Of a DNA stretch of 64,000 nt, positions 18,923 through 27,712 are shown piece by piece. The DNA comes from Chitinophagaceae bacterium (GTDB lineage Bacteria; Bacteroidota; Bacteroidia; Chitinophagales; Chitinophagaceae), in NCBI GenBank assembly GCA_016719015.1, contig JADKAZ010000001.1:124001-188000 (forward strand), given 5' to 3'. The translations under genes were made by a program, and so were the position numbers. Positions within the stretch are counted from its first letter, which is position 1, and each line of letters starts with the position of its first letter. Under the pieces are notes generated by a model. It was not told the DNA's origin. It did not search any database and saw only the letters and a list, made by a program, of their open reading frames with translations.

Positions 18923-20041
18923 ATGAAACTTCTCTTTTCCATTTTTTCTTTTTTCCTTTTTCAATTGGCCGGGGCACAGGAATATTATATGATACTTGGC
19001 ACCTATGACTCTCCCAAAAGTGAAGGAGTGTATGTCTATAAATTCAATGCTGCTGATGGTTCTGCCAGAGAAATAAGCCACTTTAAAACATCCAATCCTT
19101 CCTTTATTGCTGTTTCGCCAGATGAAAGATTTGTGTATGCAGTCAATGAAACAGCCCCGCAAGGAGGCAAGGGTGGAGAGATTGTAGCTTTTTCATTTAA
19201 TAAACTAACGGGAGAGTTAACACTTATTAACAAACAGCTTTCCGGTGGCGACCATCCGTGCCATGTAGAAACGGATAAAACCGGCAAATGGGTTTTTGCT
19301 TCTAACTATAGCAGCGGCACTTTATCTGTACTCCCGGTAAATAACGATGGAAGTTTGGGCAAGGCAACAACCATTCAACACACAGGTGCGGGAAAAAATC
19401 CGCAACGGCAAAAGGGACCACATGTACATGGCGCCATTATTTCGGCCGATAATAAACAGTTGTTGGTAACAGATCTTGGTATTGATAAAGTGATGCTGTA
19501 TTCTTTTGATGCCATAACGGGAAAACTTACTCCTTCCGGACAGCCCTTTATACAATCAGTACCCGGGTCGGGGCCACGGCTTTTTACTTTTCATCCCAAC
19601 AATAAGTTTGGATATGTAATAGAAGAATTAACCGGAACAGTAAGTGTATACAAATATAAAAGAGGAAGACTGAAAGTGGAGCAACGCATCAGCACCATGC
19701 GGCAAGATGATAGCAGCTTTGCAGGCAGTGCGGATATCCATGTGTCACCCGACGGAAATTTTTTATATGCCTCTAACCGGGGGGATGTTAATTCGATTGC
19801 GATCTATAGTGTAAACAAAAAAAAGGGTAAGCTTTCATTGATCGGTCATCAATCCAGTTTGGGTAAATCACCCCGTAACTTCAGTATTGACCCGACAGGA
19901 AAATTTTTGTTGTGCGAAAATCAGAACAGTGATGAGATTGTAATTTTTAACAGGGATGTAAACACCGGGTTGCTTGCTGATTCTGGAAAAAGAATTGTGG
20001 TTGGTAAACCTGTTTGTATTAAATGGGTGGCGGTGGAGTAG
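18923..20041 (+). CDS. Exported lactonase-fold (6-phosphogluconolactonase-like) beta-propeller
   Basis: 372 residues. A signal peptide ends at LAGAQ (about residue 19), then a seven-bladed propeller of the YbhE/YkgB lactonase family follows. Conserved strings are LGTYDSPKSEGVYVYKFN, NPSFIAVSPDERFVYAVNE, DHPCHVETDKTGKWVFASNY, GPHVHGAIISADN and SADIHVSPDGNFLYASNRG, including the His and Arg that line the family's active site. Cytoplasmic members hydrolyse 6-phosphogluconolactone. The export signal here suggests the substrate is an extracytoplasmic sugar lactone, which is inference. The gene stands alone. Confidence 0.88.
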   Translation: MKLLFSIFSFFLFQLAGAQEYYMILGTYDSPKSEGVYVYKFNAADGSAREISHFKTSNPSFIAVSPDERFVYAVNETAPQGGKGGEIVAFSFNKLTGELTLINKQLSGGDHPCHVETDKTGKWVFASNYSSGTLSVLPVNNDGSLGKATTIQHTGAGKNPQRQKGPHVHGAIISADNKQLLVTDLGIDKVMLYSFDAITGKLTPSGQPFIQSVPGSGPRLFTFHPNNKFGYVIEELTGTVSVYKYKRGRLKVEQRISTMRQDDSSFAGSADIHVSPDGNFLYASNRGDVNSIAIYSVNKKKGKLSLIGHQSSLGKSPRNFSIDPTGKFLLCENQNSDEIVIFNRDVNTGLLADSGKRIVVGKPVCIKWVAVE

Positions 20042-20100
20042 TAAATGTTAGAATGTATTGACCTGATAATAGTCTTAAACCAAAACACCAACAACGGAGT

Positions 20101-20130
20101 AAAAAGAAGCCCGGCGCTGTGAACCGGGCT
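20101..20130 (-). terminator. Rho-independent terminator for the 31-residue basic protein gene
   Basis: Seven-base G+C-rich stem AGCCCGG / CCGGGCT (20108-20114 and 20124-20130) followed on the minus strand by TTCTTTTT. It begins 16 bases after the stop of the small gene at 20146-20241 and supports that gene being real. Confidence 0.8.
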
Positions 20131-20145
20131 CTCTGTGTTTTGAGC

Positions 20146-20241
20146 TTACCGTGCTTTTTTCTTTGGATTCGCTTTCTTCTGTGCTGAGCTTTTCTTTTTA
20201 GTAGGCTTATTCTTCCTGGGTTCAGCTGTCTTTTTTGACAT
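20146..20241 (-). CDS. Very small Lys-rich basic protein (31 residues)
   Basis: ATG at 20241 to TAA at 20146, 31 residues, of which 13 are Lys, 2 Arg and 5 Ala, beginning MSKKTAEPRKNKPTKKK and ending KKKAR. There is no hydrophobic segment, so it stays in the cytoplasm. The composition resembles the tails of histone H1-like or ribosome-associated basic proteins, so nucleic-acid binding is plausible but not shown. A good terminator follows directly, an A/T-rich putative promoter region precedes it, and no overlapping gene explains the frame. Nothing else in the neighbourhood suggests a pathway. Confidence 0.65.
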   Translation of the reverse strand: MSKKTAEPRKNKPTKKKSSAQKKANPKKKAR

Positions 20242-20658
20242 ACAATTAAATTTAAGGTTAGTGAAATTATTTACTTATGGCTGCAGAGTATTTATTCCCG
20301 TTCTTTCATGTTGTTTTTTCAGAAGCGGCAACTGTACAGCCACTACTATAAATAAAGATATGCCTATAATGGTAAATACGATGTTTAATAAAGGTCAGCC
20401 GCCCGGGCATATTGTAAACCCAACAGGCTAACGATAGGACAAAGGGACGGATATAAAATACATTAAAAACTTATTGGTGCATTTCAAAATGAACTGGAAT
20501 AGTAGAATGGATTGACCTAACAACAACCTGCCTGCCGTCAGGCAGGTACAAAATGAATAACATCAATTCGCTGATTTTTAATAGCTGAATAATTTTATAC
20601 CCTGCGTCTTATATTATAAATTTGGAGAGTTGGCAGCAAGCATTTTCAAACAGTCATT
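20242..20658. other. Non-coding stretch with a degenerate coding remnant and a palindrome
   Basis: No complete gene seen. On the minus strand, about 20275-20390 is open for some 37 codons and reads like the end of a membrane protein (IVFTIIGISLFIVVAVQLPL then a charged tail), but it has no usual start codon and is preceded by a stop, so it is probably a remnant. A perfect palindrome lies at 20526-20547. A sequence close to TAGAATGTATTGACCT (20048) recurs at about 20503. Confidence 0.4.
20526..20547. repeat. Perfect palindromic repeat unit
   Basis: Nine-base arms ACCTGCCTG / CAGGCAGGT around CCGT. The G+C-rich palindrome stands out in an A/T-rich spacer and has the form of short dispersed intergenic palindromes seen in many Bacteroidota genomes. 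It may also act as a hairpin upstream of the orphan gene at 20659. Confidence 0.6.
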
Positions 20659-21390
20659 ATGATTTTTAGAATTCTGATTTTACTGTCTATTATTTCAAAT
20701 ATAGCCAGTGGACAAAGCGATTTAAATACCAAAGACAAGGCCTTTGAATTTATAGATACTATGATTGCAAAAGACAAATTAACTGTAGAGTTTCTTGACT
20801 TTGTATTTCCACAAGACGTTCAAGATATCCTATTACGAGTTCAAAAAGCAATGGCAGAAAAAAAAGAATGGTCAGAAGAATATTTTTCCAAAAATTACAA
20901 GGCTGGTGAAGGGTTACCTTATCATGAAAACTTTGGCGTAACCAAAGAAGAGTATCAAAAAATAAAGGATCTGGACAAGACACCATTAACAATTGTAGTA
21001 AAAAGTACTTCGACAATAAATAAATACCGAACAACAGATATCCTCACATTTAGTGCTGACGAAAAAAATGCTCAATTATTTGATTTGCTTGAAATAGATT
21101 TAAAAAAAGAGTTTATAATATTTAATAATGATACCATACCCTATCATAGTGAAATCAACGCTCCAAGCACGACACCATTTGGTGAGTGGCATGGTTATTC
21201 CTGGAAAAAAGAAACTTCCAATTTAGGTGACAATGATGACTTCAAAGTGGACAAGCTAGTTTCGAAAATTATAGAAATAAACATTGGAAGAGTTAAACAA
21301 AACAATAAGACACTATTTTTTATAAAGTACAAGGACGTTAATAAAGGACAAATAAATGCAAACGTTGATATTGCCTGCTACTTAAACTGA
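20659..21390 (+). CDS. Exported protein of unknown function, AT-rich
   Basis: 243 residues with a signal peptide ending near ASGQS (about residue 18), then a largely helical, Lys/Asp/Glu-rich protein. Strings such as PQDVQDILLRVQKAMAEKKE and TPFGEWHGYSWKKETSN can be seen, but I recognise no family. The gene is noticeably richer in A/T and AAA/ATA codons than its neighbours and lies in a repeat-bearing stretch, which hints at recent acquisition. No operon partner: about 620 bases separate it from the lactonase, and a broken trhO fragment on the opposite strand follows. Confidence 0.6.
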   Translation: MIFRILILLSIISNIASGQSDLNTKDKAFEFIDTMIAKDKLTVEFLDFVFPQDVQDILLRVQKAMAEKKEWSEEYFSKNYKAGEGLPYHENFGVTKEEYQKIKDLDKTPLTIVVKSTSTINKYRTTDILTFSADEKNAQLFDLLEIDLKKEFIIFNNDTIPYHSEINAPSTTPFGEWHGYSWKKETSNLGDNDDFKVDKLVSKIIEINIGRVKQNNKTLFFIKYKDVNKGQINANVDIACYLN

Positions 21391-21471
21391 CATATGCCAC
21401 CTGCCAACATGAACTGGAAAAAAAACAACCCTTTTAAGGTTAAGGACCTAAAAAATTATTAAAAAGTAGTT

Positions 21472-21760
21472 AGAGCAAGCCGTAGTCGTCACCCCTCTGT
21501 AATCCTTCTTTCTCTCGCCTTATTAAAAACATTTCTTCCTTTATCCACTCCTGCCCTTTTCTCTTTTTGTTCTTCTGCAGGCAGAGGAATAAAATCAAAA
21601 CAATCCTTACTGCAGGTGCCTTCCATTTTCGTTTTACATTCATCACACTGGATAAATAAAAGATGGCGGGCATCATTTACACAGTTAACATGTGTATCAG
21701 CAGGTTTTCCGCATTCATAACAATTGGAAATAATTTCATCGGTTACCCTCTCCCCAAGCC
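21472..21760 (-). pseudogene. Truncated trhO 3' fragment, one arm of a 290-bp direct repeat
   Basis: About 94% identical by hand count to the 3' end of the intact trhO at 23871-24160, in the same orientation. It encodes only the C-terminal Cys-rich part from GERVTDEIISN onward and lacks the rhodanese domain. An open frame persists to 21489, and a Met at 21782 opens it, but the upstream residues are not trhO. One of the metal-type Cys residues is changed (NDACHLL to NDARHLL), in keeping with decay. It has five A at 21525-21529 where the intact gene has six, so its frame continues into the tail NKARERRITEG. Unlikely to be functional. Confidence 0.85.
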
Positions 21761-22060
21761 CGAGAGACAGGCCGTAATCCATCCACCCTTGTGAATGTTC
21801 CTATACAATCACAGCTTTCTACAACTATTTTCTTTGGCTTTATTATTGATACGGGGTAAAGCGTAAAGGCTTAGATAATTGTTCCTGATCTTAGAACAGT
21901 AATTTCCTCCACAGTTGAAAATAAAGCTTAATTGAGCTTTTTGCAAACCAACTGTATGAATGATTAATAAACCTCTTCGTTGAAAAGTAAAACCAACGAA
22001 TATGATTTCCATATTTAAATGCCCCACTATCTGAATTGTTTACCCCACCAAATCTAAAAA
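21761..22060. other. Spacer upstream of the CurA-like reductase, no gene seen
   Basis: A/T-rich, with stops in all frames and no Met-led frame of note on either strand. The homology to trhO ends sharply at 21760. The last 100 bases probably hold the promoter of the reductase gene, but I cannot place a convincing -7 element. Confidence 0.4.
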
Positions 22061-23059
22061 ATGACAACGCAACAAATTGTACTCGCCGCCAGGCCAAAGG
22101 GCTTACCAGTAAGTGATGACTTTCGGTTGGTTCAGGCTGAAGTTCCGGAAATAAAGGCTGGCGAAATTTTACTGAAGGGCATGTATTATTCTGTAGACCC
22201 TTATATGCGTGGCAGAATGAATGATGCGAAATCGTATGTGCCTCCATTTGAAATAGATAAACCTTTAAATGGAGGTGTAATAGCTAAAGTACTGGAAAGT
22301 AAATCAGATCAATTTAAAACCGGTGAGGTTGTAATAGGGAATTTCCCATGGCAAACAGCATTTATTTCCACCGGGAAAGAAGCCAGAAAGATCGATACCG
22401 GGCTGGCTCCTCCCAGCTATTACCTTGGCGTGCTGGGCATGACGGGATTAACCGCTTATTTCGGGTTGATGTATATTGGAAAGCCCAAAGCCGGCGAAAC
22501 GGTAGTGGTATCCGGTGCTGCAGGTGCGGTAGGCATTGTAGTAGGGCAGATTGCTAAAATACAAGGATGCCATGTGGTGGGAATTGCCGGGTCTGAGGAA
22601 AAAACAAACCTGCTAACAACTGAGTTTGGATTTGATGAGGCCATTAATTACAAAGCCACAACCGATATGAAAAAAGCCATTGCAGCGGCTTGCCCAAAAG
22701 GGGTTGATGTTTACTTTGATAATGTGGGAGGTGAAATTTCTGATGCAGTCATTAAAAATATTGCCTTTCATGCCAGGATACCCTTGTGCGGTCAGATCTC
22801 TTTATACAATAGTACAGAGATACCCATGGGGCCAAGATTGCAGCCAATGTTACTTACCAGGAGTGTATTAATGCAGGGGTTTATTGTTAGTGATTTCAAA
22901 GACAGTTTTCCGGAGGGCATTCAACAATTGGCACAGTGGGTTAAAGAGGGAAAATTAAAAACAACTGAAACCATTGAACAAGGATTCGAGAATTTACCTC
23001 AGGCATTACTCGGTTTGTTTAAAGGAGAAAATACCGGTAAAATGATAGTAGAGGCTTAA
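22061..23059 (+). CDS. NADP-dependent medium-chain oxidoreductase, CurA / leukotriene B4 dehydrogenase-like
   Basis: 332 residues. The N-terminal GroES-like half includes YYSVDPYMRGRMND, the family hallmark of zinc-free alkenal/one reductases. The NADPH-binding Rossmann half includes VVVSGAAGAVGIVVGQIAK, where the G+A-rich loop binds the cofactor, and VDVYFDNVGGEISD. The family reduces C=C bonds of unsaturated aldehydes and ketones, or curcumin in E. coli CurA. No zinc-ligand Cys set is present, as expected. It is followed 61 bases later by a DJ-1/PfpI-like gene in the same direction. Both deal with reactive carbonyls in other bacteria, and both are enclosed by the trhO direct repeat. Confidence 0.9.
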   Translation: MTTQQIVLAARPKGLPVSDDFRLVQAEVPEIKAGEILLKGMYYSVDPYMRGRMNDAKSYVPPFEIDKPLNGGVIAKVLESKSDQFKTGEVVIGNFPWQTAFISTGKEARKIDTGLAPPSYYLGVLGMTGLTAYFGLMYIGKPKAGETVVVSGAAGAVGIVVGQIAKIQGCHVVGIAGSEEKTNLLTTEFGFDEAINYKATTDMKKAIAAACPKGVDVYFDNVGGEISDAVIKNIAFHARIPLCGQISLYNSTEIPMGPRLQPMLLTRSVLMQGFIVSDFKDSFPEGIQQLAQWVKEGKLKTTETIEQGFENLPQALLGLFKGENTGKMIVEA

Positions 23060-23120
23060 TACAGACCACAACAAAATAATTTTTCGACAGTATTCATTAT
23101 TCACAATAAAAATTAAGATC

Positions 23121-23812
23121 ATGAAAGTATTATTTGTACTAACCTCTCATAGCGAGTTGGGCAACACCGGCAAAAAACCGGTTTTTGGGTGGAAGAGTTT
23201 GCCGCACCTTTTTATGCAATGGCCGATGAAGGTGTTGATATTACCATTGCATCACCCAAAGGTGGGCAGCCACCTGTTGATCCTAAAAGCGAAGCACCCG
23301 ATGCGCAAACAGAAGCAACAAAGCGGTACTATGCAGATGCCGCATTGAAGGAAAAAATGGCGCATACTAAAAAACTTACCGATGTGAACGCCACCGATTT
23401 TGATGCCGTTTTTTATCCCGGCGGCCATGGCCCGATGTGGGACCTGTATGATGACAAAAATTCTATTGCCTTGATTGAAAGTTTCTGGAAAGCAGGTAAG
23501 CCTGTAGCAGCAGTTTGCCATGCACCATCTGCTTTATTGAATGTGAAAGATGAAAAGGGTGAGCCATTGGTGAAAGGGAAAAAAGTGACCGGCTTCACCA
23601 ACACCGAGGAAGAAGGAGTGCAGTTGACTAACGTGGTACCGTACCTGCTGGAAGATGAATTGAAAGCAAGAGGGGGCAGCTATTCCAAAGGCAGTGACTG
23701 GACTTCTTATGTGGTAGAAGACGGCATGCTCATCACGGGCCAAAACCCCGCAAGCAGCGAAGAGGCAGCCAAAAAGCTATTGGCTGTACTGGAGAAAAGT
23801 AATGCCTATTAA
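23121..23812 (+). CDS. DJ-1/PfpI-family protein (class I amidotransferase-like), frame broken in an A6 run
   Basis: The ATG at 23121 begins MKVLFVLTSHSELGNTGKK. The frame then fails at six A (23172-23177), and the product resumes in another frame as TGFWVEEFAAPFYAMADEG to the stop at 23812. Seven A would give one 230-residue protein of the usual length. The nucleophile elbow AVCHAPSALLNV (catalytic Cys), the YPGGHGPMWDL loop and a C-terminal TGQNPASSEEAAK match Hsp31/HchA-type members, some of which are glyoxalases or deglycases. Either a homopolymer sequencing error or a recent mutation explains the break. If the break is real, the Cys-containing part has only an internal start. Confidence 0.85.
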
Positions 23813-23870
23813 AAGGTTACTAGAATCATTATGTACGCAACATACCAATTCAATTTATGCAATAAAATTT

Positions 23871-24160
23871 AGAGGAAGCTCTGTCCGTTACCCTTCCCTT
23901 ATCTTTCTTTCTCTCGCCTTATTAAAAAACATTCCTCCCTTTATCAACTCCTGCCCTTTTCTCTTTTTGTTCTTCTGCAGGCAGATGAATAAAATCAAAA
24001 CATTCTTTACTGCAGGTGCCTTCCATCTTCGTTTTACATTCATCGCACTGGATAAATAAAAGATGGCAGGCATCATTTACACAGTTAACATGTGTATCAG
24101 CAGGTTTTCCGCATTGGTGGCAATTGGAGATAATTTCATCGGTTACCCTCTCCCCCAGCC
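23871..24160. repeat. Second arm of the direct repeat (3' end of intact trhO)
   Basis: Matches 21472-21760 in the same orientation at an offset of 2399-2400 bases. Homology starts about 20 bases beyond the shared stop-codon position and ends abruptly inside the trhO coding region. The pair brackets 22061-23812, so recombination between the arms would delete the reductase and PfpI-like genes. Confidence 0.85.
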
Positions 24161-24917
24161 GCTGGTCAAAAACAAAATTTTTTCCGTGAAATTTATTGGG
24201 CAGACTTTTTTCTTTTGCCTGGTTAACATAGTTAATAATACCACCCTCCAGGTGAAATACATTTTTAAATCCTTTGTGCAGCATATAGGCGGAGGCTTTT
24301 TCGCAACGGATGCCTCCCGTACAATACATAATGATGTTTTTATCCTTATCTGCCTTCATCATATCCACGGCCATGGGTAGCTGTTCCCGGAATGTATCGC
24401 TGGGAACTTCAATGGCATTTTCAAAATGTCCTACTTCATATTCATAGTGATTCCGCATATCAATCACCACGGTGTCCGGGTCATTGGTAAGTTGGTTAAA
24501 CTGATCCGCATTTACATACCTGCCCCTGTTTGCCATGTCAAAGTCTGGGTCAGTAATGCCGTCAGCCACTATCCTCTTTCTTACTTTCACATCCAGCACA
24601 TAAAAACTTTTGCCGTCATCATCCACAGCCACATTTAACCGGATGCCATTCAATGGTTCGATGGAATACAAATACTTTTTAAAGTTATCAAGGTTAGCGG
24701 TGGGCAAACTTATTTGTGCATTGATGCCTTCTTCTGCCAGGTAGATCCTTCCCATCACACCCAGTTCTTTCAGCTGTGCATACAACTCATCCCGGAAAAC
24801 CGGAGGCTCCTCAATTTTAAAATAACAGTAGAAAGAAATTGTTGTTCTGGGAGTAGTATCGTTAAGAATACGTTCCTTAAGCTCCCTGCGGGAGATACGA
24901 TTGTGTAATTGTGCCAT
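23922..24917 (-). CDS. trhO: tRNA uridine-34 hydroxylase, rhodanese family
   Basis: 331 residues. An N-terminal acylphosphatase-like domain (about 25-110, with EEGINAQISLP) is followed by a rhodanese domain (about 130-225) with the active-site loop CTGGIRCEKAS, Cys199 being the likely catalytic residue. A C-terminal Cys-rich module (CHQCGKPADTHVNCVND and CDECKTKMEGTCSKEC) probably binds metal. TrhO makes 5-hydroxyuridine in the tRNA wobble position with O2. The stop at 23922 lies in a six-A run (23924-23929). With five A, as in the duplicate at 21472, the frame would run on to a stop at 23888 and add an 11-residue NKARER tail, so the stop may be an error. Confidence 0.92.
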   Translation of the reverse strand: MAQLHNRISRRELKERILNDTTPRTTISFYCYFKIEEPPVFRDELYAQLKELGVMGRIYLAEEGINAQISLPTANLDNFKKYLYSIEPLNGIRLNVAVDDDGKSFYVLDVKVRKRIVADGITDPDFDMANRGRYVNADQFNQLTNDPDTVVIDMRNHYEYEVGHFENAIEVPSDTFREQLPMAVDMMKADKDKNIIMYCTGGIRCEKASAYMLHKGFKNVFHLEGGIINYVNQAKEKSLPNKFHGKNFVFDQRLGERVTDEIISNCHQCGKPADTHVNCVNDACHLLFIQCDECKTKMEGTCSKECFDFIHLPAEEQKEKRAGVDKGRNVF

Positions 24918-25122
24918 GTTGTTTAAATTTTATCCGCCGGGGCAGACCCAATTGCAGGTTGGGCAAAATTTTTAAAGCAGGGCAAAGATAAGCTAAGAGA
25001 AGAAAAGAGTAAAAGAGAGAAAGAGTAAAATTTTGAGAGATTAGCTTTTCGTTGCCATTTTGAATTAGTTTATACAGGCACTTAGTGCTTAAAGATTAAA
25101 AGCGAAGAAAAAAGAGTCATAT

Positions 25123-25147
25123 ACCTAAGTTCCCTTTAGGGACAGGG
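25123..25147 (-). repeat. Short palindromic intergenic repeat, copy A
   Basis: 25 bases that are the exact reverse complement of 63199-63223. The core is TCCCTTTAGGGA, a near-palindrome, plus an ACCTAAG end. It sits just downstream of the DUF5686 gene stop, where it could also serve as a hairpin for transcript ends. Confidence 0.75.
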
Positions 25148-25155
25148 AGTCTTTC

Positions 25156-27637
25156 TTATGGCCAATCATCATTACCCCTGTTTCCTCTTCGGCTTAAGCC
25201 CAGCTTAAATCCCGTTTGCCAGGGTTTTCCATTTTGGAAAGACTGGACAAAATCAACCCGGAACTGTTTAAAGATATTATCGAAGCCGGCAAAGAATTCG
25301 TAGTAATATTTGTTACTGTTAATATATAAACCATTAGCACCGGCTACCAGGTAAATATTTAATTTTTTTATACCCGGAATTTTGTTGGTCAAAAACCCGT
25401 TGAAATTATGTTCGATATGTGCCAGGGAATAAAAATTGGCGGTATTACTGTAATCATAGATGGGTAATAATTGAAAACTATTTTTATACTCTGTGGCAAA
25501 GGTGGAGAGGTTACCATTGAAATGCATGTAATCAGGCACTTCTACATTACGGCTATTTAAAAATCCTCCCACCCCTAATTTATAACTGAATTTTCCCTGC
25601 AAATGAAAATTCAAATCATCCGCCATGGTGAACTTCCATTTACTGAAATCTGCATCATTGCTGAATAAAGTACCAAGAGTTTGGATATACACCAGGTCAA
25701 AAACCGGCATTTTAGATCCGATATTTATTTTTCTATCGGGCAATTCTATATACTTCGATCCCGGTTGCCAGCTAATGCCCAGCAAACCAACCAATGATTG
25801 ATGACGTGTAATATTTTGGGTGAGTAATTCCAGCGGATAGTTGGGTGTATACTCTCTGTCCGCCTTATCCCGCCAGGTATAATCTGTCTTATTCTCCAAT
25901 GGCTGCCTGTCCTGGTATTGAAAAGCAGTGGTAATAAAAAGCCCGTTGGCAACACCTTGCCGGTAACTGCCACGCAAATAGGCGGCCTCGTAGGTTTTCA
26001 TCCTGTTGTCTTCACTCATCAGTGATGAAATAGAGTTTCCCCGCTGCCCGACCGGGCTATTATTATAGAATTGGAAAACCCTTTTGCCACCGGAAATACT
26101 AATGGCAGAAGAATATTTTTTTCCAAACTTATACACCACACCCAGATGCGCATTAAAATGTTTGTTGGTAAATCCATAGCGGAGTACCGGAGATATAGCA
26201 ATACTTTTCCTGCTGAAAGAAGTTGTATCCAATCTTTTTGTCCAGGTAACATCCGGATTGATAACCCAGCCTTCTGCAGGATTAAAGGCAATGAGTTCTG
26301 TAAGAGGCCGGAAGCTAAACGTGGTGCGGCTGCGCTGAAAAGTCAATCGTTGTTCAAAAAGCAACGCCATGAACGGATTGATTTTATTTCGCTTTTTATC
26401 AATCGAATCCATATAGCGGGGATCTTTTCTTGCTATTTCCAGGCTATCTTTTCGTTTATAGTCTCTTATTTCATCTGCCATCAATGGAACAGGCCTTGTT
26501 CTTTCCCAATACTCGGCGGTTTTTTTGTTGGAGCTATCGGTATATTTTAATATCGTATTGTCAAAAGTTTTTTTGTCAAATACGGGATCCACATTAAAAT
26601 CAGAATAAATATTTGCAAAACTTCCGTAAGCATCAAAACCAAAGATCTTAATAGCAGGATATACCACCTGGCTGGAAATAAACCAAACGTCTTTATTCAA
26701 CGGCCGGTATAATTGCTCAACCCGCAATGTATCTACCAACTCCATTTGCGAAGTTTTGGTGAGGAGTAACTGAACAGAATGAATCCTCCAGTCATCCGCC
26801 ACAATATCAATATAGCCACTGAATAAGGGCTCATACTGTCTTTTGGGCATTACTTTGATATGAGAAATTTCCCGGCCGTCTTCGAAATAAGTTCCTTCTA
26901 ATTTGTAGCGATAGTAATTCAACGCATTCTCTGCAATTGGAGAAATGAAACCACGGGGATTCAGATTTTCACCGATAAAAACATTGTTATTGTAAAAGAA
27001 AAAAACGGGGAGCACTCAATCCAAAACCATCACTTTGGCCACTGACTTTCGAAGAGATAACTTCTATTTTTTCCTTGTTGGGCTTGTCAACCGAATACCT
27101 GGAAATAGTTTCCGACAGGTAAAGCATTTTTTGCTTGCTGGTGTCACCATCTTCAAAATCAACTTTTCTTCCAAAGAATTTATTAGGGTAATTTCTTACC
27201 CGCATCTGGCCTTTCGTATACACTTCACATTGAAACCTGTCCAGCTGACTTTGGTAATAGTTTTTTTTCTTTATCGTATTCCGGATTATCTGGTAGGCAG
27301 GATCTTCTCCATTTTTTACAATCACTTCGTCCAGTGTCATCTCCTGCAACGCAAGTACGAAATTAATTTCAAGGTCTTCATCTTTGCTCAGGCTAATCTT
27401 TCTTTCATCCTTTTTGTAACCGACATACTGGCAAACCAATGTGTATTGACCCGGCTCCAATTTCAGCGAATACTTCCCCTCGGTATTGGCATTGGTGCCT
27501 TTATTATTCTCTTTAATAAACACGGATGCAAAAGGCAATAACTTTCCGTTGATATCAGTAACTACACCTTTTATTTTTTGAGAATAAGTTGCAATTGAAA
27601 AAAAGGAAATAATAGAAAGGGAAATTAATTTTCTCAT
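25156..27637 (-). CDS. DUF5686-type outer-membrane protein with carboxypeptidase-like domain, frame broken in an A7 run
   Basis: The first frame (27637 to about 27006) has a signal peptide ending SIATYSQ, a carboxypeptidase-regulatory-like domain (IKGVVTDINGKLLPFASVFI, about 20-100) and a helical region. It breaks at seven A on the plus strand (26999-27005). Six would join it to the second frame (FFFYNNNVFIGENLNPRGFI onward, to 25156) in one 826-residue protein. The C-terminal part is rich in aromatic beta-strands and ends near FKLGLSRRG. The family is a Bacteroidota envelope protein of unsettled function. The convergence of domain order and length supports one gene with a homopolymer error. 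Confidence 0.82.
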
Positions 27638-27712
27638 ATTAGTGTATGCAGCAAGATAATTTCAGAAATAACTTTACACATTACTTTTAATCTTGCTGTG
27701 AAAGAATGAACA

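Noticed and set aside
23888..24076. Separate 62-residue gene antisense-side of the trhO 3' end
   Set aside because: It is another frame of the trhO repeat, with a match to the corresponding frame of the fragment at 21470. It arises from the duplication, not from an independent gene.
24980..25060. Purine-rich AGAGAA-type stretch as a microsatellite
   Set aside because: The units are irregular and short, and it looks like ordinary A-rich intergenic sequence.
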